Source: Paracoccus sp. SCSIO 75233 (GTDB taxonomy: Bacteria > Pseudomonadota > Alphaproteobacteria > Rhodobacterales > Rhodobacteraceae). From it: a stretch of 64,000 nt of DNA. The notes under the pieces were generated by a model that did no database searches, was not told where the DNA came from, and saw only the letters and a program-made list of their open reading frames with translations. The stretch's first letter is position 1; each line of letters begins with the position of its first letter. The stretch lies in the NCBI RefSeq assembly GCF_027912675.1, contig NZ_CP115757.1, forward strand, positions 2,873,501-2,937,500, given 5' to 3'. Made by a program: the position numbers and the translations under genes. Positions 10,074-19,161 of this stretch are shown in pieces.

Positions 10074-10663
10074 GTGTTTCACGTGAAACAGCGCAACTGC
10101 TGGACGCATACGCGAAGCTGATAAAGAAGTGGAACCCAGCCATTAATCTGGTCGCCCGTGGTACGCTGCAAGATATACATGATCGGCATATCGAGGACTC
10201 CCTCCAACTTATCGAAGCCGCAAAGCCAGAAACGGGCAGTTGGGTCGACCTCGGCTCCGGGGGCGGGCTCCCCGGCATCGTCGTGTCGATCCTGACCCAG
10301 AGCCGGGACCTGAAAGTAACGCTGGTCGAAAGCGACAAGCGAAAGGCGGCATTTCTGCAAACGGTACGCCGGGAATTGGAACTGGCAAACCTCACGGTGC
10401 TCACCGACAGAATTGAAGCCCTGCCGGACGGCAACCACAACTACGCCAGCGCAAGGGCCCTCGCGCCGCTCGAAAAACTGCTGCCTTGGCTCCAACGCGT
10501 GCTTGCGAAAGACGGGACAGCTTGGCTATTAAAGGGACGAAATTGGCGAGATGAAATCGATGTTGCCAGCAAAGATTGGCACTTCGATTTTGAGACAATA
10601 CCAAGCCGGATCGAGGCAGATTCCGTTATAATGAAGCTCAGGGGCATCCAAAAACATGGCTGA
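10070..10663 (+). CDS. rsmG: 16S rRNA (guanine-527-N7)-methyltransferase RsmG (GidB)
   Basis: A 197-residue methyltransferase for m7G527 of 16S rRNA. The SAM motif [14 protein letters not shown] is clear, and [11 protein letters not shown] upstream is typical of GidB. The ATG at 10070 overlaps the mnmG stop, and codons 3-7 (VSRET) are written by the perfect parS site 2. Its 3' end overlaps parA by 8 bp. Confidence 0.95.
   Translation: MSVSRETAQLLDAYAKLIKKWNPAINLVARGTLQDIHDRHIEDSLQLIEAAKPETGSWVDLGSGGGLPGIVVSILTQSRDLKVTLVESDKRKAAFLQTVRRELELANLTVLTDRIEALPDGNHNYASARALAPLEKLLPWLQRVLAKDGTAWLLKGRNWRDEIDVASKDWHFDFETIPSRIEADSVIMKLRGIQKHG
10075..10090. promoter_or_regulatory. parS centromere-like site 2 (perfect)
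   Basis: TGTTTCACGTGAAACA is an exact, fully palindromic parS site. It lies within the first codons of rsmG, 566 bp before parA and about 5 kb from the putative origin. Only this copy and the one at 8224 were seen in the window. Confidence 0.95.
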
Positions 10664-11435
10664 TCCGAATATTATCGCCGTCGCGAACCAAAAGGGCGGC
10701 GTCGGAAAGACCACCACGGCGGTTAATCTCGGCGCGGGGCTGGCGGCCCAAGGACATAGGGTGCTGATTATCGACCTGGATCCGCAAGGGAACGCCTCGA
10801 CTGGGGTCGGAAATCCGGTAAAAGGCCGGAAATCCACCTCTTACGATCTGCTCTCCGGGCGGAACTCGCTGACAGAAACGACGGTGCCGACCAGCACGGA
10901 TGGGCTTTTCCTGGTGCCGTCGACCTCCGATCTCAGTTCCGCCGATATGGATTTCTCTTCCAGGGCGGATCGCATCAAGCTGTTGAAAGCAGTTCTTCAG
11001 GGCGCGGAAGGATATGATTATATCCTCGTCGATTGCCCGCCCGCTCTCGGACTGCTCACGGTCAACGCGCTCGTCGCCGCGGATTCCGTGCTGGTCCCGC
11101 TGCAGACGGAGTTTTATGCGCTCGAAGGCTTGTCCCAACTTCTGATGACTGTGCGAGAGGTGCGGCAGGGTGCCAACCAATCCCTGCGGGTGAATGGCGT
11201 TGTGCTGACCATGTATGACGGGCGGAACAACCTGTCCCAACAGGTGGAGGCGGATGCGCGCTCAACCCTGGGTGAACTGGTGTATGACACGATCATCCCA
11301 CGAAATGTCCGCATATCGGAGGCGCCGTCGCACGGTCTCCCTGTCACGCTATACGATCCGAACTCCGCAGGCAGCCGCGCTTATCAGGCGCTGACCAAAG
11401 AGTTCCTGAGCCGTCAGAAGGAGATGCGCAATTGA
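10656..11435 (+). CDS. parA: Chromosome partitioning ATPase ParA (Soj)
   Basis: A 259-residue deviant Walker-type ATPase that binds DNA non-specifically and drives segregation of ParB-parS complexes. The signature KGGVGKTTTAVNLG is at residues ~13-26, the Walker B stretch LVDCPPALGLLT is in the middle, and the length is typical of chromosomal ParA. It overlaps rsmG by 8 bp and parB by 4 bp, forming one transcription unit with the upstream genes. Confidence 0.96.
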   Translation: MADPNIIAVANQKGGVGKTTTAVNLGAGLAAQGHRVLIIDLDPQGNASTGVGNPVKGRKSTSYDLLSGRNSLTETTVPTSTDGLFLVPSTSDLSSADMDFSSRADRIKLLKAVLQGAEGYDYILVDCPPALGLLTVNALVAADSVLVPLQTEFYALEGLSQLLMTVREVRQGANQSLRVNGVVLTMYDGRNNLSQQVEADARSTLGELVYDTIIPRNVRISEAPSHGLPVTLYDPNSAGSRAYQALTKEFLSRQKEMRN

Positions 11436-12316
11436 GCCAGAATAAACGTAGCAGCCTTGGTCGCGGTCTCTCTGCCCTGATGGCCGACTTGCAGCCCGAC
11501 GCGGACACCAATGACACCAACGATGCGCCCCGTGGTGCGCCGGTGACAGTCCCGACGGAGCAGATAACGCCCAACCCCGATCAGCCGCGTCGCGTCTTCG
11601 ATCAGGATGCGCTGGCTGAGCTGGCCGATTCCATTCGTCACCGCGGGGTGATCCAGCCGCTTATCGTGCGCCGCCATCCGGACGATCAGAACATATACCA
11701 GATCGTCGCCGGCGAACGGCGTTGGCGGGCGGCCCAGATTGCGCAGCTTCATGAGCTTCCGGTCCTGATCCGCGAGTTCAGCGACTCCGAAATGCTGGAA
11801 GTCGCCATCATCGAAAATATTCAGCGTGCGGACCTGAACGCGATCGACGAGGCCGCGTCATACCGCCAGCTCATGTCACGCTTCGGCCACACGCAGGAGA
11901 AGGTTGCCGAGGCCCTCGGCAAAAGTCGCAGCCATATTGCAAACCTGATGCGGCTGCTGAATCTGCCGGAGCAGGTTCAGGAATGGGTACGCGAAGAAAA
12001 ACTGTCAGCAGGACACGCGCGCGCACTGGTCACCGTGGACGATCCGGTCGGCATCGCGCGCCGGATCATCGAAAAGGGAATGTCGGTTCGCGAGGTCGAA
12101 GCGCTTCTCAGAAAGAAATCCGACGCCCCCACCAAGCCTCGCCATAAGGAAGAGAAGGATGCAGATACCCGCGCCCTGGAGGGTGATCTCAGCGCAACGC
12201 TGAAAATGCGGGTACAGATCAAACATGCCGGGCAGGATGGCGGGCAGCTGACGATCACTTATCGCGATCTGGAGCAGCTTGATCGGCTTTGCCAAATCCT
12301 CGCCGGAAGCGCCTAA
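11432..12316 (+). CDS. parB: Chromosome partitioning protein ParB (Spo0J)
   Basis: A 294-residue CTP-binding DNA clamp that loads at parS. The start KRSSLGRGLSALM is the ParA-stimulating N-terminal peptide; GERRWRAAQ is the box II arginine motif of the CTPase; QEKVAEALGKSRSHIANLMRLL is the helix-turn-helix; the last ~50 residues form the dimerisation domain. The start is TTG at 11432, overlapping the parA TGA. The 3' end overlaps the convergent DUF454 gene by 4 bp. Confidence 0.95.
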   Translation: MSQNKRSSLGRGLSALMADLQPDADTNDTNDAPRGAPVTVPTEQITPNPDQPRRVFDQDALAELADSIRHRGVIQPLIVRRHPDDQNIYQIVAGERRWRAAQIAQLHELPVLIREFSDSEMLEVAIIENIQRADLNAIDEAASYRQLMSRFGHTQEKVAEALGKSRSHIANLMRLLNLPEQVQEWVREEKLSAGHARALVTVDDPVGIARRIIEKGMSVREVEALLRKKSDAPTKPRHKEEKDADTRALEGDLSATLKMRVQIKHAGQDGGQLTITYRDLEQLDRLCQILAGSA

Positions 12317-12669
12317 GCTTCCGGGCGCAGGATGATGTAGACGGCGACGGCTGACAGGATCAGTGCCTGTATCAACAGGGTAGGGCCGGGAACGCCCAGT
12401 GCGGCTGCCAATATCAGGCTTGCGGCCATCGCACCGACAGACAGATATTTCGCCGGCCGCCGGATCGCACCACGCTCCTGCCAGCGACGAATATCGGGAC
12501 CATAGACCGGATGGTTCAGCAGCTTCTGCCGCAATCTTTCCGATGACCGGCTGAAGGCCCAGGCGGCGACCAGCAGAAACGGCACGGTTGGTATAATCGG
12601 AAGAAACGCGCCGATTGCGCCAAGCCCGACCGCAACCCAGCCGATTGCCAAATAAACGATCCGGCTCAT
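12313..12669 (-). CDS. DUF454 (YbaN) family inner membrane protein
   Basis: A 118-residue protein with about three transmembrane segments and the YbaN/DUF454 pattern: FLPIIPTVPFLLVAAWAFSRSSERL, then HPVYGPDIRRWQERGAI. The family's function is unknown. I start at the ATG at 12669, which overlaps the hemW stop by 4 bp; a longer upstream reading would only antisense-read hemW codons. It is the last gene of the minus-strand rph-rdgB-rid-hemW chain. Confidence 0.85.
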   Translation of the reverse strand: MSRIVYLAIGWVAVGLGAIGAFLPIIPTVPFLLVAAWAFSRSSERLRQKLLNHPVYGPDIRRWQERGAIRRPAKYLSVGAMAASLILAAALGVPGPTLLIQALILSAVAVYIILRPEA

Positions 12670-13820
12670 CCCGCCATCTCCCGCAGAACATAGTTCAACA
12701 CCGGCCGCCCGGTGCTGCTGGCCGAAAGCCTGCCAGCCTTGGCGATCACAAGTCCATCGTCGATCAGCCGCGCCAGGCGCTTTTCGTCGAACTTGCCGCC
12801 CAAGGCCGCGTAGCGTGCTACATCCATCCCCTCGGACAAGCGCATCGCCATCAGCAGATACTCCGTCGCGATCTCGCCGGGGGCCAGCCTGTCGTTTTCG
12901 ATATCGCCGCAGCCCTCCGTCTCCACGCGCGACAGCCACCTTGCGGGAAGGCTTTCCGCAACCGTCGATGTTCTGCTTTCGTTCAGCGTAAGCCGACCAT
13001 GCGCGCCCGGACCGACGGCGGCCCAATCGCCTTGCCGCCAGTAAATCAGGTTATGCCGGGATTCGCAGCCCGGGCGGGCGTGGTTGGACACCTCATAGGC
13101 CGGCATCCCTATACCGGAAAGAAAATCGTTTGTTTCCAAATACATATCCGCCGCAAGATCATCTTCCGGCAGGCCCCGCAAAAGCCCGCGCGCGTGGCGG
13201 GCCCCGAACATCGTGCCCTCCTCGATGGTCAATTGGTACAGCGAAAGATGATCGACGGCCATAGCGACCGCCTCCCGCAACTCCGCGCGCCATGCTGAAA
13301 GCGACTGGTCCTGCCGCGCATAGATAAGGTCAAAACTCACCCGGTCGAAATGGGTCTTGGCCAGATCAAAGGCACGGCGAGCGTCATTGACGCTGTGAAG
13401 CCGCCCCAATCGGCGCAGATCGGTGTCGTTCAGAGCCTGAACACCCAGTGACACACGGTTAACACCCGCCTGGGCATAGGCCGCGAAGCGCCCGGCCTCC
13501 ACACTGCCGGGGTTGGCCTCCATGGTGATCTCGATGTCATTCGCGAAATGCCAATATCCGCGCGCGGCTTCGATAACCGCCGACACTGTCTCCGGGGCCA
13601 TCAGCGACGGCGTTCCGCCACCGAAGAAGATGCTGCTCAGCACCCGGCCACGGGTCAGCGCCCCGACACGCCCAACCTCTGAACACAGGGCCTTCGCCCA
13701 ACGAGCATGATCAACCTCGCCGACGACATGGCTGTTAAAGTCACAATAGGGGCATTTGGAGGCGCAAAAGGGCCAGTGGACATAAAGGCCGAAACCCCCG
13801 TTGCGCCAGTCCTCGTTCAT
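12666..13820 (-). CDS. hemW: Radical SAM family heme chaperone HemW
   Basis: A 384-residue radical-SAM protein related to oxygen-independent coproporphyrinogen oxidase. The cluster motif is C19-x3-C23-x2-C26 in FCASKCPYCDF; Phe follows where HemN has a fourth Cys, which marks HemW, a heme chaperone instead of a true oxidase. FFGGGTPSLM and NRVSLGVQALND are typical radical-SAM and substrate-binding blocks. It overlaps the Rid gene by 4 bp upstream. Confidence 0.92.
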   Translation of the reverse strand: MNEDWRNGGFGLYVHWPFCASKCPYCDFNSHVVGEVDHARWAKALCSEVGRVGALTRGRVLSSIFFGGGTPSLMAPETVSAVIEAARGYWHFANDIEITMEANPGSVEAGRFAAYAQAGVNRVSLGVQALNDTDLRRLGRLHSVNDARRAFDLAKTHFDRVSFDLIYARQDQSLSAWRAELREAVAMAVDHLSLYQLTIEEGTMFGARHARGLLRGLPEDDLAADMYLETNDFLSGIGMPAYEVSNHARPGCESRHNLIYWRQGDWAAVGPGAHGRLTLNESRTSTVAESLPARWLSRVETEGCGDIENDRLAPGEIATEYLLMAMRLSEGMDVARYAALGGKFDEKRLARLIDDGLVIAKAGRLSASSTGRPVLNYVLREMAG

Positions 13821-14191
13821 TCCCGAAGCGCCGTCACTTCGATCTCGACCTTCATTTCCGGTTTGATCAGCCCCGCGATCACCATGGTCGCGGCAGGGCG
13901 GATTTCACCGAAAAAAGTCCCGAGAACCGGGGTGATTTCATCGATATGGGCTGCGTCCGTGACCGTGTACTGCACCCGCACCACGTCGCTCAGCTCGAAA
14001 CCGGCCTCCCGCAGCGCCGCAGTGATTGTCTCAAAACAATTCCGCGCCTGATCCGCTGCACCGGACGGGATTTCCATCGTCGCGTAGTCATACCCCGTCA
14101 CGCCTGAGACGAAGCACCACGGGCCTTTCACCACGGCTCGGCTGTAACCCATCGTTGCCTCGAAGGGCGACCCGGTGGAGATCCTACGCAA
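13817..14191 (-). CDS. Rid (RidA/YjgF) family protein
   Basis: A 124-residue member of the RidA/YjgF superfamily, small trimeric proteins that hydrolyse reactive enamine/imine intermediates. The C-terminal signature RPAATMVIAGLIKPEMKVEI contains the conserved Arg that binds the substrate carboxylate. The start is TTG at 14191, overlapping the rdgB end by 8 bp. Whether this member is a true imine deaminase or one of the Rid subfamilies of unknown role cannot be told from sequence. Confidence 0.88.
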   Translation of the reverse strand: MRRISTGSPFEATMGYSRAVVKGPWCFVSGVTGYDYATMEIPSGAADQARNCFETITAALREAGFELSDVVRVQYTVTDAAHIDEITPVLGTFFGEIRPAATMVIAGLIKPEMKVEIEVTALRE

Positions 14192-14792
14192 AACACCCCT
14201 CCAGCAGCTTCGCGACGGCCACGGCCCGGTGGCTGACGCCGTTCTTTTCCTCGGCGCTCATCTCGCCCAGCGTGACATGATGGCCCTCCGGCATGAAGAT
14301 CGGGTCATATCCGTGGCCTTCTGCACCGCGTGGCGGCCAGACCACCTGACCGGGCAGAACGCCCTCGAACACCTCGTCATGCCCATCCGGCCAAGCCAAC
14401 ACCAGCGTACAGCGGAACTGCGCCAAGCGGGGGAAGGGGGCGTTGCGTTCCTCCAGCTCCGTCCAGGTGCGGGTCATCGCCATGACAAAATCCCGGCCCT
14501 GACCTGTTTCCGCCCAATCGGCGGTATAAACCCCCGGTGCGCCGTCAAGCGCGTCGACAGAGATCCCGCTGTCATCGGCAAGCGCCGGCATCCCGGTCGC
14601 CTTCACGGCAGCCTGCGCCTTGATGCGCGCATTGCCGATGAAATTATCCTCGGTCTCCTCCGGCTCGGGCAGGTTCAGATCGGCCGCACCGACGACCTCG
14701 ACCCCGTAAGGGGCGAGCAGCGCGCGCATTTCGTCCAGCTTGCCCCGGTTATGGGTGGCGACCAGCAGTTTCTTGCCCTCGAACCGGCGCAT
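14184..14792 (-). CDS. rdgB: dITP/XTP pyrophosphatase (Ham1/RdgB)
   Basis: A 202-residue house-cleaning enzyme that hydrolyses non-canonical purine nucleoside triphosphates. The N-terminal VATHNRGKLDEM, the middle ALADDSGISVDALDGAPGVY and the C-terminal VSHRAVAVAKL are the family blocks. The ATG at 14792 shares one base with the rph stop; rph-rdgB pairing is common in bacteria. Confidence 0.95.
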   Translation of the reverse strand: MRRFEGKKLLVATHNRGKLDEMRALLAPYGVEVVGAADLNLPEPEETEDNFIGNARIKAQAAVKATGMPALADDSGISVDALDGAPGVYTADWAETGQGRDFVMAMTRTWTELEERNAPFPRLAQFRCTLVLAWPDGHDEVFEGVLPGQVVWPPRGAEGHGYDPIFMPEGHHVTLGEMSAEEKNGVSHRAVAVAKLLEGCFA

Positions 14793-15502
14793 CAGATCGC
14801 GGCTTTCTGCGCGGCAACCAGCCCTGCAACGCCAGCCTCTGCCAGATCGAGCAACCCGTTCATCTGATCCCGGCTGAAGGTCGCGCCCTCTGCGGACATC
14901 TGCACCTCGATCAGCTTGCCGCCGCCGGTCATGACGAAATTGCCGTCGGTTCCGGCCTCGCTGTCCTCGGCGTAGTCCAGATCCAGCACCGACTGGCCCG
15001 CATAGATCCCGCAGGAGACGGCGGCGACATGATCCATGATCGGGTCGGAGGTCACCATTCCGGCTTCCAGCAGCTTGTTGACAGCCAGCCGCAGCGCCAC
15101 CCAGCCCCCGGTGATGGAGGCGCAGCGGGTGCCGCCATCGGCCTGTATCACGTCGCAATCGACCACGATCTGCCGCTCACCGAGCGCGCGCCGGTCCACC
15201 CCGGCACGAAGCGAGCGCCCGATCAGCCGCTGAATCTCGACCGTGCGGCCTCCTTGCTTGCCCGATGCGGCCTCGCGCCGGTTGCGGGTGTTCGTTGCAC
15301 GGGGCAGCATGCCATATTCCGCTGTCACCCAGCCCTGACCCGTACCACGCAGGAAAGGCGGGGCTTTCTCGTCGATAGAGGCGCTGCACAGCACGTGAGT
15401 CCCGCCGACTTTTATCAGGCAGGACCCTTCTGCATGACGCATCACGCCGGTCTCGATTGAAATTGCCCGCATTTCGCTTAGATTTCGGCCAGAAGGACGC
15501 AT
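14792..15502 (-). CDS. rph: Ribonuclease PH
   Basis: A 236-residue phosphorolytic 3'-5' exoribonuclease that trims tRNA 3' ends. The start [13 protein letters not shown], the [14 protein letters not shown] block and the [16 protein letters not shown] block with the active-site region are characteristic. It is divergent from hrcA across a 61-bp gap and begins the minus-strand rph-rdgB-rid-hemW-DUF454 chain. Confidence 0.96.
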   Translation of the reverse strand: MRPSGRNLSEMRAISIETGVMRHAEGSCLIKVGGTHVLCSASIDEKAPPFLRGTGQGWVTAEYGMLPRATNTRNRREAASGKQGGRTVEIQRLIGRSLRAGVDRRALGERQIVVDCDVIQADGGTRCASITGGWVALRLAVNKLLEAGMVTSDPIMDHVAAVSCGIYAGQSVLDLDYAEDSEAGTDGNFVMTGGGKLIEVQMSAEGATFSRDQMNGLLDLAEAGVAGLVAAQKAAI

Positions 15503-15563
15503 AGGATTCCCTTTCCTGTTTGCGCGTCAGATACAGGCCCGCCAAGGACGGACGCAACCCCGC

Positions 15564-16619
15564 ATGACCAACCGCCCGATACTCGATGAACTCAACGACC
15601 GCTCGCGCGAAGTGTTCCGCCGGGTGGTCGAAACCTATCTCATCACGGGTGAGCCGGTCGGCTCGCGCACCTTGACGCGGGATATGTCGGAGAAGGTCAG
15701 TGCCGCGACGATCCGCAACGTCATGCAGGATCTGGAATATATGGGACTGCTGGATGCGCCGCATATCTCTGCCGGTCGCCGCCCGACGGAGCAGGGGCTG
15801 AGGATGTTCGTCGACGGGCTGATGGAGGTCGATCCGGTCGCCCCGACCGACCGCGCCCGGATCGAGCAAACCCTTGGTGGGGATTCCGCCGATGTCGCGA
15901 CGCTGATGGACCGGGTCGGGGGGGCGCTGTCCTCGCTGACGCTTGGTGCCAGCCTGGTCCTGACGCCCAAGCACGAAGCGCCGATCCGGCATATCGAGTT
16001 TGTCAGCCTCGCCCAGGACCGCGCCCTGGTGGTGCTGGTGTTTTCGGACGGGCATGTCGAAAACCGTCTGTTCACGCCGCCGCCGGGTCAGACACCGTCG
16101 TCAATGCGTGAGGCGGGGAACTTCCTCAACGCTCTGGCAGAGGGCCGCACCCTGACCGAACTGCGCAATCAGGTCAGCCGCGACATTTCGACCCGGCGTC
16201 AGGAGCTCGACACGCTCGCCGCCGCCCTGATCGAGAAGGGCCTTGCGACATGGGAGAGCGAGGATAACAACGCCCGGCTGATCGTGCGCGGCCGTGCCAA
16301 TCTGATCGGCACGGAATCCGCCGATCTCGACCGGATACGGGAGCTGTTCGACGACCTCGAACGCAAGCGGGACATCGCCGAATTCCTCGAACTGACCGAA
16401 GGCGGGGACGGGGTGCGCATTTTTATTGGTTCCGAGAACAAGCTTTTTTCACTTTCGGGTTCCTCTCTGGTGGTTTCTCCATATATGAACTCCGACCGGA
16501 AGATTATTGGCGCCGTTGGCGTGATCGGTCCGACGCGGCTCAATTACGGTCGCATCGTGCCGATTGTCGATTACACGGCCCAGTTGGTCGGGCGCATATT
16601 GTCCGGCCCGAAAGGATGA
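15564..16619 (+). CDS. hrcA: Heat-inducible transcription repressor HrcA
   Basis: A 351-residue repressor of groESL/dnaK-type heat-shock genes that acts on CIRCE operators. The N-terminal winged helix contains the recognition region KVSAATIRNVMQDLEYMGLL, followed by HISAGRRPTEQGLRMFVD. The C-terminal domain mediates dimerisation. No CIRCE element is visible in the 61-bp promoter gap it shares with rph. grpE follows 4 bp after its stop, the usual hrcA-grpE operon. Confidence 0.95.
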   Translation: MTNRPILDELNDRSREVFRRVVETYLITGEPVGSRTLTRDMSEKVSAATIRNVMQDLEYMGLLDAPHISAGRRPTEQGLRMFVDGLMEVDPVAPTDRARIEQTLGGDSADVATLMDRVGGALSSLTLGASLVLTPKHEAPIRHIEFVSLAQDRALVVLVFSDGHVENRLFTPPPGQTPSSMREAGNFLNALAEGRTLTELRNQVSRDISTRRQELDTLAAALIEKGLATWESEDNNARLIVRGRANLIGTESADLDRIRELFDDLERKRDIAEFLELTEGGDGVRIFIGSENKLFSLSGSSLVVSPYMNSDRKIIGAVGVIGPTRLNYGRIVPIVDYTAQLVGRILSGPKG

Positions 16620-16623
16620 GAAG

Positions 16624-17178
16624 ATGAGCGACCAGAACCCTGATGACCAGCAGCCGCTTGAGGAACTTCCCCTCGATGAAGATTTCATGGACCCGTTTGC
16701 CGAGGAAGAGGATCAGGTCCAGAAGCTGACCGCCGAACGGGACGAATTGCGCGACCGTTTCATGCGGGCGCTTGCGGATGCCGAAAACGCCCGCAAACGC
16801 GCGGATAAAGAGCGCCGCAATGCCGAGCAATATGGCGGCTCCCGCCTCGCCCGCGATCTGCTGCCGGTCTATGACCACCTGCACCGCGCGATTGACGCCG
16901 TTCCCGAGGATCAGCGGGAAACCAATGCCGCGCTTCTTGAGGGGGTGGAACTGACCCTGCGTGAGCTGGGCAACGTGTTCGCCAAGCACGGCATCACCGT
17001 GCTGCGCCCCGAGATTGGCGAGAAATTCGATCCGCAGCTTCACGAGGCCATGTTCGAGGCGCCGCTGCCCGGCACCAGGGCTGGTGACGTCATTCAGCTG
17101 ATGGAGCCGGGCTTCATGATCCATGACCGCCTGCTGCGTCCCGCCAAGGTCGGCGTCAGCTCGACCCCGGCCAGCTAA
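16624..17178 (+). CDS. grpE: Nucleotide exchange factor GrpE
   Basis: A 184-residue co-chaperone that releases ADP from DnaK. An acidic N-terminus is followed by a long coiled-coil helix (KLTAERDELRDRFMRALADAENARKR starts around residue 37) and the C-terminal beta domain with GEKFDPQLHEAM. The ATG at 16624, four bases after hrcA, gives the family's usual N-terminus; an upstream frame into hrcA is not needed. Confidence 0.95.
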   Translation: MSDQNPDDQQPLEELPLDEDFMDPFAEEEDQVQKLTAERDELRDRFMRALADAENARKRADKERRNAEQYGGSRLARDLLPVYDHLHRAIDAVPEDQRETNAALLEGVELTLRELGNVFAKHGITVLRPEIGEKFDPQLHEAMFEAPLPGTRAGDVIQLMEPGFMIHDRLLRPAKVGVSSTPAS

Positions 17179-17208
17179 GCCACAGATTTTCAGAACCGAG
17201 AGGACACC

Positions 17209-17832
17209 ATGCCCCAGATCCGGCTGGACGACGAAGACGACGATCAGGAAGACGACGCCCCGAAAGAGCAAGGGCTGGGCCTGCCCGAGAGCAGCAATAT
17301 CGGCAAGCTCTATTTCAAATCCCGCAACGTGATCGTCGCGGGAGAGATCAACGATAAGCTGGCGCAGCGCACTGTCGCGCATCTGCTGGCACTGGCGGAG
17401 GAGAGCGACGATCCGATCAATATGCTGATCTCCTCCCCCGGCGGGCATGTCGAATCCGGTGACATGATCCACGACATGATCCGCTTTATCCGCCCGACCG
17501 TGCGCTGCATTGGCTCGGGCTGGGTGGCCTCTGCCGGGGCGCTGATCTTCATGGGCGCGCAGAAAAAGAACCGTTTCTGCCTGCCGAACACGCGCTTCCT
17601 GCTGCACCAACCCTCGGGCGGGATTCGCGGGACGTCGACGGATATGATGATCCAGGCCGAGCAGGTCCGGCTGATGCGCGAGCGTCTGAACCAGATTTTC
17701 GCAGACGCCACCGGTCAGAGTGTCGAACGGATCGAGCAGGACACGCAGCGCGATTTCTGGCTGAACACCGAGGAGGCGCTTGAATACGGGCTGCTCGGCA
17801 AGGTCATCAGCTCGGTCGATGAGCTGAAGTAA
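17209..17832 (+). CDS. clpP: ClpP-family serine protease subunit
   Basis: A 207-residue ClpP-like peptidase. The catalytic triad can be assigned as Ser108 (GWVASAGAL), His133 (LLHQPSGG) and Asp182 (TQRDFW), with the same spacing as in E. coli ClpP (25 and 49 residues). It departs from standard ClpP in the N-terminal ~30 residues, which are strongly acidic (LDDEDDDQEDD), and in the Ser context (WVAS in place of QAAS). It is not next to clpX or tig; it lies downstream of hrcA-grpE and ends at a strong terminator. It is probably a divergent second ClpP; its ATPase partner is unknown. Confidence 0.85.
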   Translation: MPQIRLDDEDDDQEDDAPKEQGLGLPESSNIGKLYFKSRNVIVAGEINDKLAQRTVAHLLALAEESDDPINMLISSPGGHVESGDMIHDMIRFIRPTVRCIGSGWVASAGALIFMGAQKKNRFCLPNTRFLLHQPSGGIRGTSTDMMIQAEQVRLMRERLNQIFADATGQSVERIEQDTQRDFWLNTEEALEYGLLGKVISSVDELK

Positions 17833-17850
17833 GAGAACCGAAATGACGAA

Positions 17851-17880
17851 AGGGGCGGCTGTCAGGGCCGCCCCTTTTTA
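17851..17880 (+). terminator. Intrinsic terminator after clpP
   Basis: A perfect 8-bp GC stem (GGGGCGGC at 17852-17859 with GCCGCCCC at 17867-17874), 7-base loop, and a run of five T. It ends the hrcA-grpE-clpP region on the plus strand. Confidence 0.9.
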
Positions 17881-17913
17881 TTTCTAAGCGCCGCCTGGGC
17901 TGCGCCGTCGCAT

Positions 17914-17935
17914 GGATATTTGGGCCAGGATGAAG
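17914..17935 (+). repeat. Dispersed 22-bp element, copy downstream of clpP
   Basis: This non-coding copy begins GGATATTTGGGCCAGGATGA. It lies 39 bp beyond the clpP terminator stem, on the same strand as clpP. The first 21 bases are identical to 1226-1246 in the methyltransferase gene, and the copy at 50872-50851 is in the same relation to ialB. Confidence 0.7.
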
Positions 17936-17936
17936 A

Positions 17937-17961
17937 GGGGCGAAAGTGTTCGCTTCGCCCC
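17937..17961 (-). terminator. Hairpin downstream of metK
   Basis: A perfect 8-bp inverted repeat, GGGGCGAA and TTCGCCCC, with a 9-base loop, just after the metK stop on the minus strand. Only a short T-poor tail follows, so it may be a weak terminator or an mRNA 3'-end stabiliser. Confidence 0.55.
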
Positions 17962-17969
17962 GCCCGGGG

Positions 17970-19157
17970 TCAGACGGCGGCTTTCAGTGCCTCTGCCTTG
18001 TCGGTCGCTTCCCATGTGTAGCCGGTGTGGGTTTTGCCGGCATAGGTGATCTGCTCTGGCGCCTTGCCGAAGTGGCCATAGGTCGACGTGCTGCGATAAA
18101 TCGGGTGCAGCAGGTCAAGCTCGCCAATAATGGCGAAGGGGCGCAGGTCGAAGACCTCGCGCACGGCGGCGACGATTTTCTCCACCGGGACGGTTTCGGT
18201 TCCGAAGCAGTTGAGCGAGATCGAGGTCGGTTCGGCCACGCCGATGGCGTAGCTGACCTGAATCTCGCAGCGCTTGGCAAGCCCGGCTGCGACGATGTTC
18301 TTCGCAACCCAGCGGCCCGCATAGGCGGCGGAACGGTCCACCTTGGACGGATCCTTGCCCGAGAACGCACCGCCGCCGTGGCGGGCCATGCCGCCATAGG
18401 TGTCGACGATAATCTTGCGCCCGGTCAGGCCGCAATCGCCAACCGGGCCGCCGATGACGAATTTGCCGGTTGGGTTGATGAAGTATTTCGTCTCCGCAGA
18501 CAGCCACTCGGCGGGCAGAACCGGCTTGATGATCTCCTCAATGACCGCTTCGCGCAGATCGTCCAGCCCGATCTCCGGGTTGTGCTGCGTCGACAGGACG
18601 ACGGCATCGACGGCCTCCGGCCGACCATCCTCGCCGTAGCGGAACGTGACCTGCGATTTCGCGTCCGGGCGCAGCCAGTCCAGCGTGCCATTGCGGCGGA
18701 CCAGCGACTGGCGCTGAACCAGCCGGTGCGCATAGGTGATCGGGGCGGGCATCAGCACATCGGTTTCGTCCGAGGCATAGCCGAACATCAGGCCCTGATC
18801 GCCGGCACCCTGTTCTTCCAGAGCTTCGCGGTCGACACCCTGATTGATCTCCGGCGACTGCTTGCCGATGATATTGATGACCGAGCAGGTGGCACCGTCG
18901 AAGCCGACCTCGGACGAGGTATAGCCGATATCGCTGATGACATCGCGCACGATTGATTCCAGATCGACCCATGCGCTTGTCGTGATCTCGCCGGAGATAA
19001 TCGCCACCCCGGTTTTGACCATTGTTTCGCAGGCAACGCGGGCGCGCGGATCCTCGGCGATGATGGCGTCGAGCACGGCGTCGCTGATCTGGTCCGCGAT
19101 CTTGTCGGGGTGACCCTCGGACACGGATTCCGAGGTGAAGAGGTTATATTCGCTCAT
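17970..19157 (-). CDS. metK: S-adenosylmethionine synthase
   Basis: A 395-residue enzyme that makes SAM from methionine and ATP. Conserved blocks are [17 protein letters not shown] near the N-terminus, the flexible-loop region, and [20 protein letters not shown] use the ATG at 19157 ([15 protein letters not shown]), the family's N-terminus. It starts 4 bp after ahcY, so the two genes form an operon of the activated methyl cycle: SAH is split by AhcY and SAM is rebuilt by MetK. Confidence 0.96.
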   Translation of the reverse strand: MSEYNLFTSESVSEGHPDKIADQISDAVLDAIIAEDPRARVACETMVKTGVAIISGEITTSAWVDLESIVRDVISDIGYTSSEVGFDGATCSVINIIGKQSPEINQGVDREALEEQGAGDQGLMFGYASDETDVLMPAPITYAHRLVQRQSLVRRNGTLDWLRPDAKSQVTFRYGEDGRPEAVDAVVLSTQHNPEIGLDDLREAVIEEIIKPVLPAEWLSAETKYFINPTGKFVIGGPVGDCGLTGRKIIVDTYGGMARHGGGAFSGKDPSKVDRSAAYAGRWVAKNIVAAGLAKRCEIQVSYAIGVAEPTSISLNCFGTETVPVEKIVAAVREVFDLRPFAIIGELDLLHPIYRSTSTYGHFGKAPEQITYAGKTHTGYTWEATDKAEALKAAV

Positions 19158-19161
19158 GGTT

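Noticed and set aside
15503..15563. CIRCE operator in the rph-hrcA gap
   Set aside because: No TTAGCACTC-N9-GAGTGCTAA-like inverted repeat is seen in these 61 bp.
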